This document shows positions 8,650 through 16,576 of a DNA stretch of 64,000 nt, piece after piece (the stretch's first letter is position 1; each line of letters opens with the position of its first letter). The notes under the pieces are model-generated. The model was not told the DNA's origin. It ran no database searches and saw only the letters and a list, made by a program, of their open reading frames with translations. The position numbers and the translations under genes are program-made. The DNA comes from an uncultured Opitutia bacterium (GTDB lineage Bacteria; Verrucomicrobiota; Verrucomicrobiia; Opitutales; Opitutaceae), in contig CAIMFY010000082.1 of NCBI GenBank assembly GCA_903840415.1, positions 1 to 64,000 on the forward strand, in the 5' to 3' direction.

Positions 8650-10317
8650 ATGAAACTTCGCTCCCTCACGTCTGGTGCCGCTCTGGTGGCGCTGCTTACT
8701 ACTGCCGGCTTTACCGCTGATTTCACCAATCCCATCATGCGCGGTGACTGGAGCGATCCGGGCGTGATTCGCGTGGGCGACGATTTTTATTCCGTGCGCT
8801 CGTCGTTCGGTTGGCAGCCCGGCCTGCCCATCGTCACGAGCAAGGATCTCATTCACTGGCGCTACATCGGGCATGGGTTCACGACGCACCCGAAACTTCA
8901 GCCCGGTGACACGCGCTTCGGCATTTGGGGTGTCGAGATGGGTTTCAATCCCAACACCAAGCAATTTCTCATCTACGCGCCGACGCGCGACGGCGAACTC
9001 TTCGGCTATTACGCCGACAAACCCGAAGGTCCGTATCAGGTGAAAAGTCTCGGCATCCTCGGCATCGATCCGGGATTCTTTGCGGACGACGACGGCCGGC
9101 TTTATCTCATCACGAACAAATTCGTGATCAACGAACTCACGCCCGACGGTCTCAGCGTGAAAGGTGAAATCGTGAAACTCAGTCGCGCCGGTCACCGTTA
9201 TTTCGAGGGTCCCGACATCTTCAAGCACGGCGGCTGGTATTACCTATTGTTCTCCGACGGCGGCACGCTGCCGCACGAGCCGAGCACCATTACGACGCTC
9301 CGCGCCCGGACGCTCGCCGGCCCGTGGGAGGAGGATCCGCAAAATCCGAACATGTTTTCGACGGGCAGCGGCGCGGCCTTTGAGGCGCCGGCGCACGGCA
9401 CGTTGATCGATACTCCGAATGGCGAATGGTTCATCACGTTTCACGCACACGAAACGGCATTCTACTCCCTCGGCCGGCAAATGCTCATGGAGCCGATCGA
9501 GTGGATGGCGGATGGCTGGTGGCGGCCGGTCGCCGGAAAAATTCCGCCGCTGACCGCGCGCGCTCCGTCCCTGCCGGCGTGCGACTATCACCTCGCGCAA
9601 TCGGACAATTTCGCCGCGCCGATGCTCGGCCTCCAGTGGTTTTTCACCTGCGCGCCGGATTTCAGCGGCCGGTCGTGGTCGCTCGCCGAGCGACCCGGTC
9701 ACCTCGTCGTTCGCACGCAGTCCGGCGACCTCAGTGCGCTGGACGCGTTGCCGGCGATTTTCCAGCAGCGCGTGATCGACAAAAAATTCAGCTTTGAAAC
9801 GCAGGTCACCTTCGACGCCCGCGACGGTCGCGAAGCCGCCGGACTGCACCTCTACCACGATCCGCTGATGAATCTCTGGCTCGCCTCGACCGTGCGCGAC
9901 GGTAAAAAAATCATCGCCGTCGGCAAACACAACCTTGGCCAGCGCACCGATCTTTGGTCGGCACCGAACCCGCACGGCGCGACCATCCACCTGAAAATTG
10001 CGGTCGATGGCGAGGAGCACGCCACGTTTTTCTTTGGGCCGGACGGCGAGGCTTGGACGCAAATCGGCGGCCCGATTTATTTCGGCGCGAGCGGCCACCA
10101 CCTGCGCAACGGTGAGCGCGGCGATCCCGATCTCGGGTGGGTCGGGCGCTACAAGGAGCCTGGCGCGCCTCCGTCGCCCGCCGATCCGCGGCTGCCGAAC
10201 CGCTCGGGCAACATCTGGACGGCGACGACATTCGGCCTCTTCGCCCTGGGCGACGGCGCTCCGGCCACGCGGGCGGCGGAATTTTCCAATTTTATCGTCG
10301 TACAACATCTACCTTGA
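8650..10317 (+). CDS. Glycoside hydrolase family 43 (beta-xylosidase/arabinofuranosidase-like)
   Basis: 555 residues from the ATG at 8650, giving the signal peptide MKLRSLTSGAALVALLTTAG. An upstream ATG at 8551 gives a poorer, longer leader. The five-bladed propeller begins NPIMRGDWSDPGVIRV, with the catalytic base Asp in DPG. The pKa-tuning Asp is in GIDPGFFADDDGR and the general acid Glu in FEGPDIFKH. From about residue 330 a jelly-roll C-terminal domain of the beta-xylosidase type follows (SDNFAAPMLGLQWFF onward). It is exported, and probably releases xylose or arabinose from plant xylan side chains or oligomers. The GH51 gene begins 7 bases after its stop, so the two form one unit for arabinoxylan breakdown. 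Confidence 0.9.
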   Translation: MKLRSLTSGAALVALLTTAGFTADFTNPIMRGDWSDPGVIRVGDDFYSVRSSFGWQPGLPIVTSKDLIHWRYIGHGFTTHPKLQPGDTRFGIWGVEMGFNPNTKQFLIYAPTRDGELFGYYADKPEGPYQVKSLGILGIDPGFFADDDGRLYLITNKFVINELTPDGLSVKGEIVKLSRAGHRYFEGPDIFKHGGWYYLLFSDGGTLPHEPSTITTLRARTLAGPWEEDPQNPNMFSTGSGAAFEAPAHGTLIDTPNGEWFITFHAHETAFYSLGRQMLMEPIEWMADGWWRPVAGKIPPLTARAPSLPACDYHLAQSDNFAAPMLGLQWFFTCAPDFSGRSWSLAERPGHLVVRTQSGDLSALDALPAIFQQRVIDKKFSFETQVTFDARDGREAAGLHLYHDPLMNLWLASTVRDGKKIIAVGKHNLGQRTDLWSAPNPHGATIHLKIAVDGEEHATFFFGPDGEAWTQIGGPIYFGASGHHLRNGERGDPDLGWVGRYKEPGAPPSPADPRLPNRSGNIWTATTFGLFALGDGAPATRAAEFSNFIVVQHLP

Positions 10318-10324
10318 ATTTCCC

Positions 10325-12328
10325 ATGAAGAAGCCCCGCTGTGCTCTGCTGTCTTTGTTGCCGGTTTTGGCTATCGCACAAAATCCTCCGATCGCGCCAG
10401 TGGTGTTGCGGGTCGATGCGGCCAAAGTCACCGCGCACGTTAGTCCCGCGCTCTACGGCCTGATGACCGAGGAGATTAACTATTCCTACGACGGCGGGCT
10501 CTACGCGGAACTCGTCCGCAACCGCACATTTCAGGACAGCGCCGACACGCCCGAACACTGGTCGCTCGTGCAGGACGGCGGCGCGGGCACTATCGCGCTC
10601 GACCGCACGCAGCCGCTGAACGACGTGCTGCCAGTTTCATTCAAACTCGATGTGGCCACGGCCGCAACCGGCTCCTCAAACGTTGTGAGCCGCGCGCGCG
10701 TCGGCATCGCAAACGAAGGCTTCTGGGGCGTGCCCGTCCGCCCGAACACGCACTACCGCGCATCATTCTACGCGAAGGCTGACAAGAATTTCTCCGGCAC
10801 ACTCACGGTTGCGCTGGAGAGCAACGACGGCGCGCTCATTCACGCGAGCGCCGAAGTGCCGCGCGTTTCGCAGAGCTGGCACAAATACGAAGTCACGCTG
10901 ACCACGTCGAAAGTCGCGCCGACTTCCGCGACGAACCGCCTCGTGATTTCCACGACGAGCACGGGCACCATTTGGTTCGATCTCGTTTCGCTGTTTCCGT
11001 CGACCTGGCGCAATCGCCACAACGGCAACCGGCCGGACCTCATGCAACTGCTCGCCGACATGAAGCCGGCGTTTCTCCGCTTCCCCGGTGGCAACTACGT
11101 GCAGGGCCACACGGTCGAGACCCGGTTCCCGTGGAAAAAAACGCTCGGCGATCTCGCCGCCCGCCCTGGCCATCTCAACGACTCGTGGAAATACCGCTCG
11201 TCCGACGGCATGGGTCTGCTCGAATTTCTTGAGTGGTGTGAAGACCTGCACATGCAGCCGGTGCTCGCGGTGTTTGCGGGCCTCACGCTCGATCGTCAGA
11301 ACCAGAAGCCGATTCCCGCCGGGCCGGAGTTGCAGCCCTTCGTGCAGGAAGCGCTCGAGGAGATCGAATATGTGACGGGTGACACTTCGACGGCGTGGGG
11401 CAAGCGTCGCGCGCAGGACGGCCATCACGATCCGTTCCCGCTCACTTATGTCGAAATTGGCAACGAGGATTTTTTTGATCGCACGCCCGGCAGTTACGAC
11501 GGCCGCTTCGCGCAGTTCTTCGACGCCATTCGTGAGAAATATCCGGCGCTGAAAATCATCGCCACGACAAAGGTCACCAGCCGCGTGCCCGACGTGCTCG
11601 ACGATCACTATTACAAGTCGGCGAAGCAGTTTCAGGCCGATGTCCACCACTACGACGCCTACGATCGCACCGGCCCGAAGATCATGGTGGGCGAGTGGGC
11701 CACGCGCGAAGGCGTGCCGACGCCGAACCTCGGGGCCGCGCTCGGCGACGCCGCCTGGATGACCGGCATGGAGCGCAACTCCGATCTCATCGTGATGTCG
11801 TGCTACGCTCCGCTCTTCGTGAACGTGAACCCCGGCGGGATGCAGTGGCGCACCGATCTCATCGGCTACGATGCGCTTTCCAGCTACGGCTCGCCGGCCT
11901 ACTACGTGCAGAAAATTTTCAGCCTGAATCACGGCGATGGCGTGCTCGCGGCCGCTGCCGAAAATATTCCCATGGAAACCTGGCAGCCGCCGAAACCGCG
12001 CAACAGCGAAGTCGCGCCCCCGCCGCAACCGGTGCCGACCTTCTTCTTCAATTCCACGCGCGACGCGAAGTCCGGCACGATCTTCCTGAAGCTCGTCAAC
12101 ACCGCCGGCACACCGCTTCCCGTGCAGGTCGAGCTGTCCGGCATTGCATCGGTCGCGCCCAACGGTGACGCGATCATGTTGAGCGGCGCCGCCCTGACGG
12201 ACACCAACTCTATCGCCGACCCGATGAAGATCGTTCCGGTCGAATCGAAGGTGACAGGGCTCGCGGCCAGCTTCACCCGTGAACTGCCGCCTTATTCGAT
12301 CACCGTCCTGAAAGTCCACCCGCGTTAG
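10325..12328 (+). CDS. Alpha-L-arabinofuranosidase, glycoside hydrolase family 51
   Basis: 667 residues with signal peptide MKKPRCALLSLLPVLAIAQ. A carbohydrate-binding-like beta domain occupies roughly residues 75-230 (SLVQDGG to IWFDLVSLFP). The (beta/alpha)8 catalytic domain follows, with LRFPGGNYVQG, the acid/base Glu in YVEIGNEDFFDRT, and the probable nucleophile Glu in KIMVGEWATR. The C-terminal beta domain completes the GH51 layout. It removes terminal arabinofuranosyl groups, complementing the GH43 enzyme directly upstream. The signal peptide places it in the periplasm or outside the cell. Confidence 0.92.
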   Translation: MKKPRCALLSLLPVLAIAQNPPIAPVVLRVDAAKVTAHVSPALYGLMTEEINYSYDGGLYAELVRNRTFQDSADTPEHWSLVQDGGAGTIALDRTQPLNDVLPVSFKLDVATAATGSSNVVSRARVGIANEGFWGVPVRPNTHYRASFYAKADKNFSGTLTVALESNDGALIHASAEVPRVSQSWHKYEVTLTTSKVAPTSATNRLVISTTSTGTIWFDLVSLFPSTWRNRHNGNRPDLMQLLADMKPAFLRFPGGNYVQGHTVETRFPWKKTLGDLAARPGHLNDSWKYRSSDGMGLLEFLEWCEDLHMQPVLAVFAGLTLDRQNQKPIPAGPELQPFVQEALEEIEYVTGDTSTAWGKRRAQDGHHDPFPLTYVEIGNEDFFDRTPGSYDGRFAQFFDAIREKYPALKIIATTKVTSRVPDVLDDHYYKSAKQFQADVHHYDAYDRTGPKIMVGEWATREGVPTPNLGAALGDAAWMTGMERNSDLIVMSCYAPLFVNVNPGGMQWRTDLIGYDALSSYGSPAYYVQKIFSLNHGDGVLAAAAENIPMETWQPPKPRNSEVAPPPQPVPTFFFNSTRDAKSGTIFLKLVNTAGTPLPVQVELSGIASVAPNGDAIMLSGAALTDTNSIADPMKIVPVESKVTGLAASFTRELPPYSITVLKVHPR

Positions 12329-12386
12329 CAGAGAATCGGATCGCCAGGGCGCGCGCCTTTCCGGATTTTCGCGCGTCCTGCCCCCA

Positions 12387-14636
12387 ATGCTCCCCTACGC
12401 CCTGACGATTTTCACCGGCGCGTTTCTGCTGTTTCAGGTTCAGCCGTTGATTGGGAAATTCATTCTGCCGTGGTTCGGCGGCGGGCCGGGCGTCTGGACG
12501 ACGTGCCTGCTCTTTTTCCAGACGCTGCTGCTCGGCGGCTATGCCTACGCGCATTTCACGTCGACGCGCCTGAAGCCGAAAACCCAGGCCGCGGTGCACC
12601 TCGGATTGCTCGCGTTGGCGCTCGCGACGCTGCCGATCACGCCGGGTGATAGCTGGAAGGCCCACATTGCGGGCAATCCGGTCGGGCACATCCTCCTGCT
12701 GCTCACGGTGTGTGTGGGGCTGCCATATTTCGTGCTGTCCTCGACGGGACCGCTGATGCAGCAGTGGTTCAGTCGCGCGCAACCGGGCGTGTCGCCCTAC
12801 CGGCTCTACGCGTTGTCCAACGTCGGCTCGCTGCTCGCGTTGTTGAGCTACCCGTTTTTCTTCGAGGTGAAATTTTCTCGCCACGCGCAAGCGGCGATGT
12901 GGGCGATGGGCCTCGGCGTGTTCGTGTTGTGCTGCGCTTACTGCGCGTTGCGGTTGTGGCGATCCACGGGGGCACCGTTGGACAGCGCGCTGGCGGAGGA
13001 GGCGACGGTCCCAACGTCCACGCCGTGGGCTGACAAAGCGCTGTGGTTGGTGCTGCCTGCACTCGCGTCGGTGTTGTTGCTGGCGACGACAAACAAGCTT
13101 TGTCAGGAGGTTGCGGTCGTCCCATTTCTCTGGGTGCTGCCGCTGGCGCTCTACCTGCTGAGTTTCATCATCTGCTTCGATCATGCGCGGTGGTATCGGC
13201 GCGGGTTGTTTGTGGCGTTGCTGGCGATCGCTTCGGCTGTCGTGTGCGAGTTGTTGAGTGCGGGCGGCGATGCCTCGATGACGCTGCAAATCGCGGGTTA
13301 CACCGGAGCGCTCTTCGTTGCGTGCATGGTGGCGCACGGCGAACTCTACCGGTTGAAACCGTCGCCGCGCGACCTGACGGCCTACTATCTATTCATCTCA
13401 GCGGGTGGCGCGTTGGGCGGCTTCCTTGTCGCGATCGCGGCGCCGGCGATTTTCACGGAATTTCGCGAGCTGCAAATCGGCTGGTGGCTCCTGTGGGTGG
13501 CGGTGGCGGTCGTTTCCGTCCGCCAGCAGAGCTGGATTCTTGTGCACGGCGCGGGCGCAGGTGCGCTCGCCACCACACTGCTGGTGCCGTGGTTGCGGTC
13601 GCATCTCAGCGGCGGCGCAGGCTTCGGGGCCGAGTTACTGGCGTTTTACCGCGATCACCTCTGGTTCATTTTGGGCGGGCTCGTGGCTTTCATCGTCGCA
13701 GTATTCGACGTGCGCCGCCGGCGTTTGGAAGTGGCCTGGCAGCCGCGGATGGGCGGATTCGTGACGCTGCTCGCCGCGGGCCTCGGGGCGGTATTTATGT
13801 TGCAATGGCTCCATGATCGCGACGCGAGAGTGCTGCGAGCGTCGCGAAATTTCTACGGGACGCTCAAGGTTTTCGACTACGCCCCCAACGATCCGGACGG
13901 CCATTACTATTTGCTGATGCATGGCGCGACGACGCACGGACTGCAGTTTGCCGCGCCGGCGAAAGCACTCATGCCGACGAGCTACTACGGTGAGCACAGC
14001 GGCATCGGGCTTGCGATGCAGCACCTGCCGCGCGCCAGCGGACGGCACCTCGGTCTCGTGGGCCTCGGCACAGGCACCGCGGCGGTTTACGCGAAAGCCG
14101 GCGACTCACTGCGCATATATGAGATTAACCCCGCCGTCGAAAAGCTCGCGCATGATCCGTTCACGCACATCGATCGCAGCCCGGCCAAGGTCGAGGTCGT
14201 GATGGGCGACGCCCGCCTCTCGCTCGAGGAGGAACTCGCGTCCGGCCACTCCAACCAGTTCGATTTGCTCGCGCTGGATGCGTTCAGCAGCGATGCGATT
14301 CCCGCCCACCTGCTGACACAGGAGGCGTTCGAACTCTATTTGCAGCACCTCCGACCCGATGGCGTCATCGCGGTGCATATCTCCAACCGCTACCTTGATC
14401 TCGAGCCGGTCGTGCGGGCGCTCGCGGCGCGGTTTGCTCTCAACCTGGCGGTGATTTCCGACGACTACGAGTCGGACTGGTGGTTTTACGAGACGACATG
14501 GATCCTCGTGACGAAAAACAAGGCGTGGCTCGCGCAAACTGACATCGCCGACGCAACAGACGTGCCGGCGAAGAATCCGAAACCGCCGTTGCTGTGGACG
14601 GATGACCAGACGAGCCTCTATGAAATTCTGCGGTGA
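12387..14636 (+). CDS. Fused MFS-like membrane / spermidine synthase-like protein
   Basis: 749 residues. The first 480 or so form about 12-14 hydrophobic helices, beginning ALTIFTGAFLLFQVQPLIGK, the hallmark of the fused MFS/spermidine synthase family. The C-terminal third is a methyltransferase-fold polyamine synthase-like domain with GLVGLGTGTAAVYA (nucleotide-type binding loop), IYEINPAVEKLA (acidic residue after the second strand) and DLLALDAFSSDAIPAHLLT, where the catalytic-type Asp lies. No real polyamine activity is proven for most such fusions. It is not obviously part of an operon: it starts 58 bases after GH51 and converges on tatD. Confidence 0.85.
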   Translation: MLPYALTIFTGAFLLFQVQPLIGKFILPWFGGGPGVWTTCLLFFQTLLLGGYAYAHFTSTRLKPKTQAAVHLGLLALALATLPITPGDSWKAHIAGNPVGHILLLLTVCVGLPYFVLSSTGPLMQQWFSRAQPGVSPYRLYALSNVGSLLALLSYPFFFEVKFSRHAQAAMWAMGLGVFVLCCAYCALRLWRSTGAPLDSALAEEATVPTSTPWADKALWLVLPALASVLLLATTNKLCQEVAVVPFLWVLPLALYLLSFIICFDHARWYRRGLFVALLAIASAVVCELLSAGGDASMTLQIAGYTGALFVACMVAHGELYRLKPSPRDLTAYYLFISAGGALGGFLVAIAAPAIFTEFRELQIGWWLLWVAVAVVSVRQQSWILVHGAGAGALATTLLVPWLRSHLSGGAGFGAELLAFYRDHLWFILGGLVAFIVAVFDVRRRRLEVAWQPRMGGFVTLLAAGLGAVFMLQWLHDRDARVLRASRNFYGTLKVFDYAPNDPDGHYYLLMHGATTHGLQFAAPAKALMPTSYYGEHSGIGLAMQHLPRASGRHLGLVGLGTGTAAVYAKAGDSLRIYEINPAVEKLAHDPFTHIDRSPAKVEVVMGDARLSLEEELASGHSNQFDLLALDAFSSDAIPAHLLTQEAFELYLQHLRPDGVIAVHISNRYLDLEPVVRALAARFALNLAVISDDYESDWWFYETTWILVTKNKAWLAQTDIADATDVPAKNPKPPLLWTDDQTSLYEILR

Positions 14637-14646
14637 GGTCGGGATC

Positions 14647-15504
14647 TTAAGCCGTCGGCGCGATTCGTCCGAAGAGCTGCTGGAAATTATATTCCACCTG
14701 CGCCGCGAGTGATTCCAGAGTCGTGCCGCGCAACGCGGCGAGGGCGGCATAGGTGGCAGCGAGGTTGGCCGGATGATTGGCGAGCGCACCGTCGTCGCCG
14801 GGCAATGGAGGGAATTTTTCGTGCGAAGACGGCAATCGCATCGCGGGCGCGTCCGTCTCGACGAGCAGCCGATCGGCGGGGAGGCTGGCGTAGAGTTCGC
14901 GGAGGCGCAGTTTGCGCGGTTCGAGAAACGCGCCGTTGAAGGAGAAAAATGCGCCGAGATCGGCGAAGGCTTTCGCCATTTCAGCCGAACCGCTGTAGGC
15001 GTGCAGCAGGAAACCACCCACCGGCAGCCGCGCCTCACGCAGCGCGCCGAGCAACGGACCGAAAGCATCGAGGCAATGAATCGACGCTGGCCGGTTTCGC
15101 GTGGTGGCGAGATCGAGTTGCCGGAGGAAAACTTCTGTCTGCTCCGCGAGTGGCGCGCGCCGCAGGCCGGCAAGCCGCGGGTCGTCCGGTCGCGCGCGTT
15201 CGAGGATCCAGCGGTCGAGGCCGATCTCGCCGATGAACGCGTGCGGGTTGGCCTCAAGTTGGGCGCCGAGATTTTTCTCCCAGTCTGACGATCGGTTGCC
15301 CGCATCCCACGGGTGGAGGCCATAGCTCGGGGCGACGATGGGAAATTCTTGCGCAAGCGTGGCGACCGCGGGCCAGTCGGCTTCGCAGGTGCCATTGACG
15401 ACGGCGCAGCGCACGCCGACGGCGTCCAAATCCGCGAAGACGCAGGCGCGGTGCGCGGCCATCCACGCATCGTGGTAGTGGCAATGCGCGTCGAAGAATT
15501 TCAC
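14647..15504 (-). CDS. TatD family metal-dependent hydrolase
   Basis: 285 residues, a TIM-barrel amidohydrolase-related nuclease of the TatD/YcfH group. Metal and catalytic motifs are visible: FDAHCHYHD at the N-terminus, IGEIGLDRW (Glu ligand), ASIHCLDAFGPLL (His), LLHAYSGSAEMAKAF (His) and VETDAPAMRLP (Asp). The initial motif has HCHYH rather than the usual HCHLD, still retaining both His. The family contains 3'-5' DNA exonucleases and D-aminoacyl-tRNA editing-like members; the exact substrate is unresolved. The sufE-like gene upstream stops 2 bases before this start, so the two are co-transcribed. Confidence 0.85.
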   Translation of the reverse strand: MKFFDAHCHYHDAWMAAHRACVFADLDAVGVRCAVVNGTCEADWPAVATLAQEFPIVAPSYGLHPWDAGNRSSDWEKNLGAQLEANPHAFIGEIGLDRWILERARPDDPRLAGLRRAPLAEQTEVFLRQLDLATTRNRPASIHCLDAFGPLLGALREARLPVGGFLLHAYSGSAEMAKAFADLGAFFSFNGAFLEPRKLRLRELYASLPADRLLVETDAPAMRLPSSHEKFPPLPGDDGALANHPANLAATYAALAALRGTTLESLAAQVEYNFQQLFGRIAPTA

Positions 15505-15506
15505 GG

Positions 15507-15920
15507 CTAGGCGTGCGCCGTGGCGAAGGCGCGGATGGCGGCGCGGGCGCTGGCGAGGCCATTCTGGCGGGTCGGCGACAGGCTACGGGTGAGCTCGAGT
15601 GCGCCCAGCGGGTCGGTGTCGCTCGCGGCAATTTCAGCCGGGGTGGCGCCACTGAAAAAATTGCACAACAACGCGACCAGTCCGCGCACCAGCGGCGAAT
15701 CGGCGTCGCAGTGAAACTGGCAGTGACCATCGGCGTCGACCGTGCCGGTCAGATAAACCACGGACACGCACCCGTGCACACGATTTGCCTCGGTTCGCTC
15801 GCTGGCCGGTAGCGGCGGTAGACGTTTCGCCCGATCGACAACCGCGGCGAGCCGTTCCTGCGGATCATCAATGATGGCGAGATCGTCGGCCACTTGCTGC
15901 TGCTTCTCGGTGAGCGTCAC
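15507..15920 (-). CDS. sufE: SufE-family Fe-S cluster/sulfur acceptor protein
   Basis: About 137 residues if the GTG at 15920 is used (V/MTLTEKQQQV), which matches the usual SufE N-terminus better than the TTG 36 bases further upstream. The diagnostic DDPQERLAAVVDRAK segment and RVHGCVSVVYL, with the sulfur-accepting Cys, are both present, as is the C-terminal RQNGLASARAAIRA motif. SufE takes persulfide sulfur from a cysteine desulfurase such as SufS and stimulates Fe-S cluster assembly. No sufS or sufBCD lies in this window. It is co-transcribed with tatD. Confidence 0.85.
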   Translation of the reverse strand: MTLTEKQQQVADDLAIIDDPQERLAAVVDRAKRLPPLPASERTEANRVHGCVSVVYLTGTVDADGHCQFHCDADSPLVRGLVALLCNFFSGATPAEIAASDTDPLGALELTRSLSPTRQNGLASARAAIRAFATAHA

Positions 15921-16026
15921 GGCATGAGGTTGCACGAGGAACGTGGCCGCGGGCAAGCTCGCGGGCGCAATCTCGACTTCAGCTCCGGCGAGAACGAGCC
16001 GTTAAGATGGGCACGTGATTGCTGTT

Positions 16027-16473
16027 ATGAATGACAACGTGCTCATCCCGCTGTCTGGTTTTATCCTGCCCGGAGATTTCCCCTGGCGGATCGGGTTCAT
16101 CACGCTCGTCGATTTGCAGCTGCGACGGCTCCGGGCGACGGGGCATTTTATGCCGCCGCGGTTCTTCGGTTACTATTTCCGCGGCGACCTGCCGGTCGCC
16201 ATCGGCGGGAGTTGGACGGTGTCGCTCGATCCGGTGCCACCGATGACGTTGCTCCCGGACGCAATTGAACGCTTCACGCAGGGGGACTACAAAATTGTGA
16301 GCCGTTCCCGTGAACTCATGCCGGACTACATGCTCGTGCATGATACCTGCAGCGGTGGATGCTGGTTGTGGACGTTCGCGCAGGGGGTGAAATTTGTTGA
16401 GGCGATTGAACCGGTGACAGTCAGCGACAGCGGCTGGGACGACGCGGAAAAAACGAAATTGCTCGGGCCGTAA
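16027..16473 (+). CDS. Hypothetical soluble protein
   Basis: 148 residues from the ATG at 16027 (an in-frame GTG at 16015 is also possible). I do not recognise the family. It is rich in aromatic residues and prolines, with segments such as LIPLSGFILPGDFPWRIGF, RFFGYYFRGDLPVAI, and a CSGGCW pair of cysteines near residue 116. There is no signal peptide or long hydrophobic helix. It starts close to the divergent sufE gene and is followed by an inverted REP pair. Confidence 0.5.
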   Translation: MNDNVLIPLSGFILPGDFPWRIGFITLVDLQLRRLRATGHFMPPRFFGYYFRGDLPVAIGGSWTVSLDPVPPMTLLPDAIERFTQGDYKIVSRSRELMPDYMLVHDTCSGGCWLWTFAQGVKFVEAIEPVTVSDSGWDDAEKTKLLGP

Positions 16474-16483
16474 CGAGGCTCGG

Positions 16484-16556
16484 TTGTAGCGGCGGTCTAT
16501 GACCGCCGAATCAGTCTCGTTGGATTTTCGTGGGCGGTCACAGACCGCGGCTACAG
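16484..16556. repeat. REPIN-like pair of inverted REP sequences
   Basis: Two 24-base arms face each other across about 25 bases: 16484-16507 (beginning ttgtagcggcggtc) and 16533-16556 (ending gaccgcggctacag). They differ at only three positions as inverted copies. Each arm is itself partly palindromic (gcggtctatgaccgc), which is how REPINs are built. The element lies between the convergent ends of the hypothetical gene and the PSD1 gene. No RAYT transposase is present in the window to explain its movement. Confidence 0.75.
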
Positions 16557-16576
16557 CAAGACAAAACTATGCTCCT

